From NCBI GenBank assembly GCA_024691305.1, contig JAILNS010000006.1, positions 62,001 through 126,000 of the forward strand: DNA of 64,000 nt, read 5' to 3'. Of this stretch, positions 9,112-19,300 are shown in pieces. Source of the stretch: Lachnospiraceae bacterium. Lineage in GTDB: Bacteria; Bacillota; Clostridia; Lachnospirales; Lachnospiraceae. Below the pieces are notes generated by a model. That model did not search any database. It was not told the origin of the DNA and saw nothing but the letters and a program-made list of their open reading frames with translations. Position numbers and translations under genes: made by a program. Position 1 is the stretch's first letter; each line of letters starts with the position of its first letter.

Positions 9112-12100
9112 ATGCCGGGTGGTGAACTTCAACTTAACAAAGAAAAAAATCAGATTGAGATCAATACTCAAAGAAATCATGAGGCGGAAGAAGTCTTAAA
9201 TAAACCTAAGGATCCGTATGCACTTGATATCCAGGATTATGCACCGGAAAAGATGCAGCAAAAGTCCAAAGATGCCGCTACGAACACCAATGTCGGAGAT
9301 GAGAAAAAATGGGTAAAAGAAGGCCTCGACAAAATGGTGAAAAAAGCGGATGAAGAACGCGCTGAGAGGGAACGCGCTGCAAAGGAAAACCTTGAGAAAC
9401 AGCGTCAGGAAAGAGCCCTCCGTGAAGAACAAAAAAGCAGGCTTGATCTGTTTGCATCAGACAGGATCGTATTGAGATCCAAGAGGAATGTAGTTTCAAA
9501 GACACCGGCCATCAGTGTTTTGTCCGGAGAATACGGATCAAAGTTTAAGACCGGGCTGAGCAGTAAGAAACTCAAGAAAAAACAGAATAATAAAAGGTCA
9601 CGTCTGTATACCAAGAAGCAGAATTTTAGCAGGCTGAATCTTGTTGTGAAAAGGATCGACGAAACTTTATACAAAAGGACCAAAACTAATATAGGAAAAT
9701 ACGAATCGGATATCACTAACGAGGATTATCGCGATCTGTCCAGATTCTTTATTAAGAATAACACATATACAAACGATGAACTGTGCAAACTGTTCTTCGG
9801 AAGCATGGGAGAGGACGGAATGTATAAGGTTAAGGGGGATAATGTGCGTCTTGCGCTTGTCAGGATGGCTGAGATGCTCGTGAACTTTGACTTAAACAAC
9901 CTTGATCTTAGCACCGATTCGAATATAGTTGCCAATGCAGAGAAACTCGAAACCATAGCAGCCCAGCTTGCCGCATTCGAAAGAATGTCCGAAAAGTATA
10001 ATTTCATCGATTCTCTGGATCCTGTAGTGAAAGAAGACCTTAACGGAAAACTTGACAGACTGCGCACTGTCTCTGCATATTATACGGTACGTAAACAGCT
10101 CATAACCGATGAAACATACAGGGATCATTATAATTACGAACTTTCGATGGATTTAAGCAAGGCAAATACTGTCGAACAGAAGGCGATAGCCGAAAAACTG
10201 ATCAGGTCATTCTGGCTCGGAAGAAATATCATGCTGCAGAGCGGAGCCACCGAAGCACAGATGCGCAAATTAAAGCTCCCCAAATTTAAGAACGGAGAAG
10301 CTGACACCAGATTTATCGCGGAAGGTAATAAGTACAGAACAGATAACGAGGAAGCTTACAGAAAAGAACTCATAAAACTGTTAAAAGATGAATATGCAGG
10401 CGAAGACCAAAAGGCCGGCCTCGAACTTATGGATCTTAACGAAGGCTTTATCCTCGACCTTGATAAAGATGAACAAGAAGAAATAAAAAAAGAAGAAGGC
10501 ACGGATTTATTAAGAGAATCCCTTACTGACTTTGAAGATAACGACGAACTCGTATTCGAAGAAAAAAAGAAGGTCAAACTGAAAGACAAACGGAAAGAAA
10601 AAGAGACGGGATTCGGTGATCTGGAGCTTAATACACTTATTACTTCGGATGAACTTACACCTCTTCATGGGACCAGACAATTTGCAGCCATAAAAAACAA
10701 TATTCAGGCCATACAGGCCATGCTCTCGGGGAATATGCCTCCGGTGGTGGTGTTTGATGAAGAAGGCAATCGTGACAGGGTCGCTGAGGCAAACGCCAGG
10801 GAAGAGACAGACGGTTCATGCCTTGCAATAGTAATGCTCTACAACAGACTCGACAGCAGTCTTGACGATCTTCTTGGGAAATATAAAAATGCATACGTGG
10901 ATCTTGCAAAGATGCTTACAGAGTTCAGAGAAAGATGCAAGGCCGAGAGCGAGTCGTTTAGAGAAAAGACCATGGAGTACAGAGAGCTTGTCGGCAATGA
11001 TCCGGAAATGGCTACCAAAAAATTTACCTGGCTGGATGTCCTGAGATTTAATCGTGGTGTATTCTATGATCTTGATAATGACAAAAGCATTACCTATAAG
11101 ACTGATGGTGCGGGTGCTTCCACGGTTTATGTGATAACACGAAAAGTCCCGATCACCGAAGAAAACAAGAAAGGTGAAGAAACCGTATATTTCCGTAAAA
11201 AGGACAGTGTACCTTCGCCGGATGAAGATGCTCTTTTCAATGAGGTTATGTCTCATTATTCGTTAGTCGGAAAGACAAAAGATTTTGTGGATAAGAGCAT
11301 GAGACAACTTTTTAAAAACAGTAGCCGTGCGGACCTTTTGAAGATAATAAAGACCTATAAACAAAGGAAAAAAGGTCCGGAGGCTCTGGGGCGAGAAATC
11401 GCATCGACAGTAAAGAACAGAAAAACCGGTTCACTATTTGACATACCCAAGGAGGATTACTCAGAACTGGGGAAACTTCTTTATGAATTACGTGATGCTG
11501 TGGCAAAACGATGTATGGCCCACGACATGAAATGTTCTGCGAAGATAGACTGCGGCAGGAACTTATCCGACCGAAATGTTGCCACAAGCCGTACAGCAAC
11601 TCTTCTGGGAGTCCAGGATATGATATGTGATTCCCGTACAGCAACCATCATGATGGACGGTAAAGTAATAGAGGGTAACCTTATGGAAAATACCGGCGGT
11701 GTTCCGACCGACGAAAATGATTTCAGTTACTCCTCACATGCTATATCACAGCTGTTTACATTAAGTGTATTCGATTTTATATGCGGACAGACAGACAGAC
11801 ATTACGGAAACTTCCATGGTATAATGGACGGTGACCAGATTATGGGGATCAAATGTCTTGATAACGATATGGCCTTTGGCAAGATCAAACCGAAACATGT
11901 ACAAGACCTATATAACCGATTACATCCGATCACTGCCAATTCAATTCTTGGCCTCCCCGTTTCGGTCATCAACAGAATCATGGCACTTGAACCGGCTTAT
12001 CTGACCCAGACACTGGGAGATATACTTAACAGTGAAGAGATCAGGTATATGGCAGACAGGCTCAATTCCGTAAAGAATGCCATAAAACAGGTTGCGGACG

Positions 12101-12366
12101 ATGAAATAGATATGATTTATGATTCCAAGACAAATAAGGTTTCCTTTAAAGGAAATCTTGCGGACGAGCAGTTAAGACAGTATAAGACACTTAAGAGTTT
12201 GCGCAACACTTACGGGGGACAGCTTCATGACTACAGTAAGTTTTATTCGCCTGTTGTTGATAATACTGATCTTGACACACTGATAAGTATCCGTAAGTCC
12301 CAGCTTGAATCCGAAAAAAGGCAAGAGCAAGAGGCTAAGAATAAGAAAAAAAATAAAAAGAAATAA
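9112..12366 (+). CDS. 1084-aa effector-like protein with type II PI4-kinase-like domain
   Basis: A very large hydrophilic protein with no signal peptide or membrane helix. Residues 1-150 are charged and low complexity (starting MPGGELQLNKE), about 190-480 are helical, and about 480-530 are very acidic then basic. The C-terminal third (about 800-1030) carries a lipid/HipA-like kinase signature: DRHYGNF (Asp895, His897, Asn900) followed 17 residues later by LDNDMAFG (Asp917, Asp919). Type II PI 4-kinases have a comparable DRxxDN...IDNGLAFP pairing. NVATSRTATLLG at 822 and a Glu at 859 (NLMENTGG) may complete the ATP lobe. It ends in a Lys/Asn tail. Fold and substrate are inferred; a HipA- or actin-fragmin-kinase-like protein kinase is the alternative. 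A GGAG site precedes the ATG. Confidence 0.6.
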   Translation: MPGGELQLNKEKNQIEINTQRNHEAEEVLNKPKDPYALDIQDYAPEKMQQKSKDAATNTNVGDEKKWVKEGLDKMVKKADEERAERERAAKENLEKQRQERALREEQKSRLDLFASDRIVLRSKRNVVSKTPAISVLSGEYGSKFKTGLSSKKLKKKQNNKRSRLYTKKQNFSRLNLVVKRIDETLYKRTKTNIGKYESDITNEDYRDLSRFFIKNNTYTNDELCKLFFGSMGEDGMYKVKGDNVRLALVRMAEMLVNFDLNNLDLSTDSNIVANAEKLETIAAQLAAFERMSEKYNFIDSLDPVVKEDLNGKLDRLRTVSAYYTVRKQLITDETYRDHYNYELSMDLSKANTVEQKAIAEKLIRSFWLGRNIMLQSGATEAQMRKLKLPKFKNGEADTRFIAEGNKYRTDNEEAYRKELIKLLKDEYAGEDQKAGLELMDLNEGFILDLDKDEQEEIKKEEGTDLLRESLTDFEDNDELVFEEKKKVKLKDKRKEKETGFGDLELNTLITSDELTPLHGTRQFAAIKNNIQAIQAMLSGNMPPVVVFDEEGNRDRVAEANAREETDGSCLAIVMLYNRLDSSLDDLLGKYKNAYVDLAKMLTEFRERCKAESESFREKTMEYRELVGNDPEMATKKFTWLDVLRFNRGVFYDLDNDKSITYKTDGAGASTVYVITRKVPITEENKKGEETVYFRKKDSVPSPDEDALFNEVMSHYSLVGKTKDFVDKSMRQLFKNSSRADLLKIIKTYKQRKKGPEALGREIASTVKNRKTGSLFDIPKEDYSELGKLLYELRDAVAKRCMAHDMKCSAKIDCGRNLSDRNVATSRTATLLGVQDMICDSRTATIMMDGKVIEGNLMENTGGVPTDENDFSYSSHAISQLFTLSVFDFICGQTDRHYGNFHGIMDGDQIMGIKCLDNDMAFGKIKPKHVQDLYNRLHPITANSILGLPVSVINRIMALEPAYLTQTLGDILNSEEIRYMADRLNSVKNAIKQVADDEIDMIYDSKTNKVSFKGNLADEQLRQYKTLKSLRNTYGGQLHDYSKFYSPVVDNTDLDTLISIRKSQLESEKRQEQEAKNKKKNKKK

Positions 12367-12419
12367 TACTGATCGTAAAGTATCGACAGGAATTTGATAT
12401 CCTGACCGGAGAAAACAAT

Positions 12420-13337
12420 ATGGTAGATTTAGCACAGATAGGATATGAAAACATAGAAGCGTTTCTTCCGATGATCCCGCCCACACTCCAAAGGGAGTCG
12501 ATCGAAGACGGGGAATGGAGATTCATGGGAATTGCCGATGATGAAGCAGTTGCTGTCGGGGTCATCATACTAAGGACAGAGGCGCAGTCCGCCATCATCA
12601 AATACATATATATCGTGCCCGAAAGCAGAAATACCGGATATATAAACGATGCATTCTCACAGCTTGTGTTTGGATTGCATGACGAGGGATTTGTGAGGCT
12701 TCGGATGGACTATGTCCCTTCCGAATATCCGGCCATATCGTATCTGTCCAAAAGGTTTTCTTTTAAAGAGAACAAAACAGACAAGTCATATTTCAGATTC
12801 TGTGTTTCGGATGTAAGAAGATGTCTTGCAGCATCATATGCTCCAAAGGGGGTGATGAGACTCAAGGCTTTACCTCCCGCCCTTAAGAATATTCTATTTA
12901 ACAAGGTCAAGGAGAAAGGATATGACATAAGTCAGTTTGGCGACAATGTCATGGAATTAAGCCTTGTTTACATGGTGAATGAGAGACCTATGGGACTGCT
13001 GCTTGTGGAGTCGCTCAAGGATTTAAGATCCGGGGGTAGATCCGGTTCCATTGGGGTTGTCTTTCCCGAATCATCTTCTGCCGATATAAGCCTTATTTAC
13101 ATAAGCACAGGTGAAATGAAGGCACCTTTGTATCTTCTTAGTGCGCTGTGCAGGAATATACTGAAGGATTTCGAGGATAATGACGTGATAACCGGCTATT
13201 TTGACGAAGGTCATATGACCAGACTCCTGGAAGGGACTCTAAACATCAGGGGAAAGCGTGAAGTGATGGCAGTTTTGTCTTTGGACGAGATAGAACAGAT
13301 TGTCGATATAGAAGATGAATTATTGTTTAATCTTTAA
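12420..13337 (+). CDS. GNAT-fold protein B with altered CoA loop
   Basis: A 305-residue protein with a GNAT-like N-terminal half. The strand-loop-helix that should hold acetyl-CoA reads IKYIYIVPESRNTGYINDAF, where the usual R/Q-x-x-G-x-G/A loop becomes RNTGYI, so CoA binding may be reduced or lost. The C-terminal half has a second GNAT-like pattern (RPMGLLLVESL), the same arrangement as GNAT protein A. A GGAG ribosome site lies 9 bases before the ATG. It sits between the kinase-like and the peptidase-bearing giant proteins, 53 and 29 bases away. This suggests one operon and a role tied to one of them, for example as non-catalytic chaperone or immunity protein (inference). Confidence 0.6.
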   Translation: MVDLAQIGYENIEAFLPMIPPTLQRESIEDGEWRFMGIADDEAVAVGVIILRTEAQSAIIKYIYIVPESRNTGYINDAFSQLVFGLHDEGFVRLRMDYVPSEYPAISYLSKRFSFKENKTDKSYFRFCVSDVRRCLAASYAPKGVMRLKALPPALKNILFNKVKEKGYDISQFGDNVMELSLVYMVNERPMGLLLVESLKDLRSGGRSGSIGVVFPESSSADISLIYISTGEMKAPLYLLSALCRNILKDFEDNDVITGYFDEGHMTRLLEGTLNIRGKREVMAVLSLDEIEQIVDIEDELLFNL

Positions 13338-13356
13338 GCAGTTAATCTTTAAGCAG
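13327..13356 (+). repeat. 15-bp perfect tandem duplication at a gene junction
   Basis: TTAATCTTTAAGCAG occurs twice head to tail (13327-13341 and 13342-13356), spanning the stop codon of GNAT protein B and running into the ribosome binding site of the next gene. It looks like a recent slippage duplication that lengthened the spacer; a second in-frame stop is not created. No regulatory role is evident. Confidence 0.9.
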
Positions 13357-13366
13357 GAGTATTGAT

Positions 13367-16300
13367 ATGGATGCGTATTTAAATAAAACCACTGCACAGG
13401 AAGAATTACTCAAAAATACGATAACCCAGGCGGTCGGAGATGTCGAAAGTCTTGAAGACTACAAAATAGAGGCCCCTGTCGAATATAAAAAAGAATTCCT
13501 TTTTGATGAAATAAACAATGAGGAGACTTTCAGGAATCAATATAACCGGAAACTCAAAAAAGGTGAGAAGGGGTTGCTTGTTAATGCTCCCCGCGAATAT
13601 GACTATGAAGACATCACATCCGCGACAGCCAAGCATAAGTATTTTTCGCATGCAGGTAAGAAGATCCCGATAGACAAGCAAAAAGAAACATGGGCACAGG
13701 CTGTCGGAAAATACGATAAAGCACACAGTTATCGCTTTTCAATCGACAAGGGGGCAAAAGGAACAGCGACCAAAAACCTGATGCTCAGCACGCTTCGTTT
13801 TACCCAGATACAAAGTAAAAAGCGTGAGCTTTTTGAGTCCGAACTTAAACCGGAAATGTTTAAGTCATCGGAAATCGAATTTGATAAATACAAAGAGATC
13901 ATTTTCAATCTCGGTCCCAATATCTCTCTCATATCGGATCTCGATGAGAATTTGAAGAGTGAGCCCGTATTTGACGAGGCATCCATAGAAAGATACAGAT
14001 CATATCTAAGGTTTTTTGCGGCTAATCCTCTTGGCGCTTTTACTGAGGTTGTTAATGAAATAATACATACTCCTTTTCCCGAGAAAATGCTGGGTAAAGA
14101 TAATATTACGCAGTCATTTGACGAACTTATGCAGATAAAGGACCGCTTTAAAGCGTTAAATGACTTAAGAAAAAATAAAGTAGATCTGAAAAATCCCAAC
14201 AAAAAAAGCGACAAAGTCCAGCAGATCATGAGTCAGTTAAGCCCCACTACGCTGGTCAAGAGCGCGCATGCGGGTGGCAATCAACAAGATGAAGGTGAGA
14301 TAGACAACTTCAGGTTCATATCCATCATGACAGAAGCACTCGACCGCGACTTAAGATGTGTTCTTAAGGATAATGGGATATCTTTTTCAAATAAGATGTT
14401 CCTGGCCAAAAACCAGAATGCTGTAAGCGACGGCAATATATCCAAAAAAGTGTATGAGCGGGTCAAGAAGAATCTGAAAGCGGCAGATCCGGAGACTCAG
14501 GCCGAGCTTAAGAAACATAATTCCGATTATTGGAGCAGACGTGAAAGAACGGCTTACGACGAGGTAAAACGGGCAGAAAGCCAAAAGAATGGAAAGCCCG
14601 GAGAGGGCAACGGAGAGGAACGGGAAAAAGAGAATAAAACTAAGGTTGACTCATACAATATCAGACGTACCATAGATAAACTTAAGAAAGACTCAAAAGA
14701 CAAGAAGGTAAATTATAACCATTCACTGGGTGACAGGCTTGAGAATAGAGCATCCGAGCTGTCGGGTGCACTTGATGATCTGAACAAAGATATAGAAGAG
14801 TCCGAACGCGTTCTCGAAGAAGATATCGTAAAGAGTTCAGGTCCGTTAACTGCGCGTATAAACAGGAAGATTGAGATATTTAAGTATAAGAGATTGCTTC
14901 TTATAGAACGTGCCAAGGGTTATATCAATGCTTTCTCCCATGTTGTTCAGGGTCAAGAACTGACAGAACTCGGAAAGAGCGTTCTTAAGGATGCAAGATA
15001 CTATCTGAACGAAAAGGGAGAAGAACAGTATGATGATACGCAGGTTGTCCACTATTCCGATAAAACCGTTAACGGTCTTAACCGTTCGATCAGTAGTGTA
15101 AAGGCTCCCGCTATCACTTCCGAAAAACAGGCGGTAAAGAAACTGAAGGATTTACTTGTCTTATTGGATACTAAGGCGCAATTGTTGCTTACAACGGTAT
15201 GCGACAAGGGTATGAAGGATCCTGACCGGGTATTGGGAGAACTAAATAGTTTCAGGGAACTTAAGCTTATGACAGATGCGCTTAAGAATACCAAACTTCC
15301 CGATGGGAAGACCGTTATGACCAAGTTGATGTCGTGTATCCCGGCGGACGATAAGAATGAGACCGAAAAAAAGATCAGGCGAACAACCAGAAGGGGTAAT
15401 TTTATAAGCGTCTATTTAGAGGATCTTCGTATGCACTCCATACGAGGGATGCTTGGCGGTGATAAACTGCCTAAGGATCTGAAGTTTAAAAAGGCTGAAG
15501 AACTTGATTTCGGAAACAAAGTCACCGAAGAAAATAAGAAAGACATTCTCGAATATTTCACGAAAAAAGAACAGGTTTATAATTATTATATGCTTTCAAT
15601 TCTTAAGGAAATGGAAAAGGCAGAGAGCACAAACGATCCCAATACGGTGCTTGAGGATCTGCTTGGCAAAGCAGTTTTCTCGGGATTAAAAGATACGAAG
15701 TTCTCAAAGGAATTCATGGACAGACTTCCCGCGGCGGAAGAAAACGAAGAAGAGATCATAGAAAGCCTCGAAAGAGATCGTGAAGAAAACCGTGAAGAAA
15801 ACCGTCAGGAGAACCGCAGGGAAAACCGTGAAGAAAACCATGAAGAAAACCGTATCCAACCTGAGATAGATGTCAATGAAGTCATGCGCGAAGCAAGGGC
15901 AGACAGACAGGCAAGAAGGGAAAAACAGGAACAAGAAAGACTAGAAAGAGAGCGAAGACAAAACAAACCGGATCTGTTTAATGTAAAAGGTAATCTTCAG
16001 GAAGATAAAGAGAGTATCGAGCAAAAAACCAAAGCCAGAGAAAAAGCTGCCAAAGAGAGAAAAGAGGCAGAATTTAAGGCTGCGGAGGCTAAAGTTCTTG
16101 ATTTCCTGAACGAGGATGATGAAGTGATATTTGATGAGGAGAAGTTCCTTACAAACGTATTATTTCTTCCGACCAATACGGCCGATCCGTTTGAGGAATA
16201 TGAAAATAAACATGGAGAACTTAAAGGCGATGAGGCGGACAAGGAATATGCCGGGCGTTTCCTTGAGTTATATAGTGAGTTGCTGAATTCCGAAATTGAG

Positions 16301-19300
16301 AAAAGTGTAATAGAACAGTCCAGACAGGCTGGTAAGGAACTTGAAGGCGAAGAGTTAAAAGGATATACGAAACAAGCACGCCAAAACGTATTGGCTGAAA
16401 TAGGAGCACTGAAGGGCAAACAGAAAAAATTCATATTCGGATATATCAAGCAGCTCGCCAATGGAGCAGAATTCGAAGGACTGGATAAATACATAGAAGA
16501 AACAGGTGTTACAATAAAAAACCCGTACTTGAGGATGGTTCTGGCTTCATTTGCAATAGCCTGGATGGAAATCAGACCGGAGTGGATGCGGGCTAAACTG
16601 GATATGAATGTTAATGAAATTGAAAAAAACACCCAAAGATTGGATGAGCGAATTCGCGCACTAGATAGTCAACGCAAAGAAGAACCTGAAAACGAACAGC
16701 AGCAACAGCAGCAGGCTAACGAGCAGCATCAGGAACAGCAGCAACAGCAGAAGGCTAATGAAGAGCATCAGGAGCAGCAACAGCAGCAGGCTAACGAGCA
16801 GCATCAGGAGCAGCAACAACAGCAGCAGGCTAACGAAGAACAACAACAGCAGCAGATCCTGGTCGGGAATGAGGAACAGGCTCACAATGAGATCGACGCA
16901 GCTGAAGAAAAGAAAACCTTCCTGAAAAATATCGTAAATATACCCATGGTCAGCATGAACCCTAAGGCTGACTATGAAAAGAAGTACGGCAAGATACCCG
17001 ATAAAGGTCCTAACAGTGCTTTTATCAAGTATTTCTTTGGATTTTATGAAAAAGAATTAAAGGCAAATATACGTTCACATGTAAGGGACGAACTTAATGT
17101 TATTTATAACAGGCGGGCTACTGATCAGGAAGTAGATCAAAATATGAATCTTGTGGTGCCCGAGATAACCGAAAACGAACAGGCATTTTATAGAGAGTTT
17201 ATCCAAAAACTCACAAATGGAAACGATTCCAGGGAGCTGGACAGGTATCGTGATGAAAATAAGGATGCTATAGAAACTATTCACGGCCGTGTTTTGGCTG
17301 CATTTACAGAGGCCTGGAGAGCTACAGAGGATGCCGTGATCGCCGAACGAAAACTGTATGACGATTATGATAAAGTGAAAAAGAAAGTCGGTGATTTTGT
17401 ATATAACGGTGACGGCTACGGTCAGCCTCAGGGAAATGACCTGACCTGCTGGGCATGTACATCGGCATTTACGGCAAATTATTATGCTGACAGGCATAAA
17501 GATATATCGGGAACGGCTAAATCTTTCGAGAAGAAACCGTTTACCAAAGACACATATCTTAATCTGGATCATGCTGTAATGAACGCCGAGGTTACAGAAA
17601 AGTTAAAGACCTGGGATGATGACATGAAACTCACTGTAAATGCAGCCTTTATTAAGAACAAAATATCCCTTACAGGTCGGGACGAGAACGGAAATAATTA
17701 CGTTATGGGCGATATATTCCTTAAAAATATGTCCAATACCGCCCTTAGGCATACTACGTTCTCATTTGACAAGGACAATCCGTTTTTGAAAAATCCCGAG
17801 ACCAGGGATATGATCAAAACCCAGCTCCTGTATTCCATACAGAAAGAACTGGAAGCCGCAAACGGTCCCATCAGTTTATTCCGTGCCGGACATTATGTCA
17901 CGATCATAGGAATGGATGAAGCAAACGGAAGGATAGTGTATCGTAATACCGACCCCACCCGTATTGATGAAGACTGTTACGAGACTGCAGATGAACTGAT
18001 AGAACATGGCCGACTGGATATTACGGCCCTGTATCATCTGGATAATAAATCCAAAGCAAAGATAAAGGACGAATACGGAATACCCGGTGACGGACCGCTC
18101 TATGATGAAGAGGGCAAACTGGTCACCGAGCGTCAGTTTGCAAGCGAGGAAGAAAAAGACGGATATCTGGCAAGCGAAGAAAATCTGTTCCATAACCTGG
18201 GTGTTGAGTTTAAGATGAATGACGATAAGAGGGATTTCATCATATCCCAATTCGGCAGTCAGGCCGTGTATCTTCCCAAGAATCTGGATCATCTTAAGAA
18301 CGTCCGGCAGAACCTGCCGGGTGCTCAGAAGGAAGCCCAAAAAGAAGGCGGAGCTCAAAAAGAGATCGAGGCTAAAAAAGAAAGCGAGGCTAAAAAAGAA
18401 AGCGAAACTAAAAAAGAAGGCGAAGCTAAAAAAGAAGGCGAAGCTAAAAAAGAAAGCGAAGCCCAAAAAGAAGGCGAAGCTAAAAAAGAAGGCGAAGCTA
18501 AAAAAGAAGGCGAAGCTAAAAAAGAAAGCGAAGCCAAAAAGACAGCCAAGTCTAAAAAGAAAGTTGAGAAAAAGCCCAAAGATCTTATCAAAGAATTTGA
18601 GGTGATTGAAAAAGACAAAAAATACGAAGATTTTATTGAGGAACATATGGATTATGAAGAAGAGTCTGATAAGAGAATGATCGAGACTAAGTTTAAATCA
18701 TATTCCGAAAAAGAACGTCAGGCTCTGCTTGGGAAGACAAACGCATTTAAGGAGCGTCTTATCAGGAAGCACAATGAAAAGAAACATGGCGGTATCTCCC
18801 AAAAAGAAGGTATGGCAGAGCCCGGAGCTTTTGATCTGTTCCTTGCCGGTTACGCAGAAAAAGAAGCGGAGTATGATACCTTTAATTTCAATGAAAAAGC
18901 CAGAACCGGCTGGTTACTGGATAAGAATGAATTTGTGGCATTAGGCAAATTACTCAGAAAAGACGGTGAAGAACTTAAGTCCGTTATCTCCGCTAACGAA
19001 GAAAGTTCTCTTAAGGATATAAATGATTCTATAGTAAGAATCAGAAAAGGAGATTACAGCAGATATAATCATCTGCCTACCTTCCTGAAGGAATATTATG
19101 GGCATAAGCTGGTAAACGACACCTTCAAAAATTTTGAAAGTTATAAAAAAGACGGGACATTTCCGGATCCGGAAGATCCTAAAGTAATGGTCAATTTGGA
19201 TAGGATGAGCAGGAATCCGGTCTTCAGGGGCGCGATCAATATGCTTATAGAACGCAGACCTACAAATATGGCCGGTGAAAGTCAGCTTAAGACTCTTAAG

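Noticed and set aside
18368..18529. Repeated AAAAAAG heptamers as frameshift sites
   Set aside because: In the zero frame the codons are GCT-AAA-AAA-GAA, so the heptamer is out of the phase needed for canonical tandem slippage, and no conserved frame is reached.
18368..18529. Short regular repeats as a CRISPR array
   Set aside because: The units are 18 bases with no spacers, keep one reading frame and encode a regular hexapeptide.
17876..18646. A 256-codon open frame on the minus strand, apparently a Phe-rich membrane protein
   Set aside because: It is the complement of the EAKKEG repeat and neighbouring coding sequence of the giant protein; it has no ribosome site and its repeats mirror the sense repeats.
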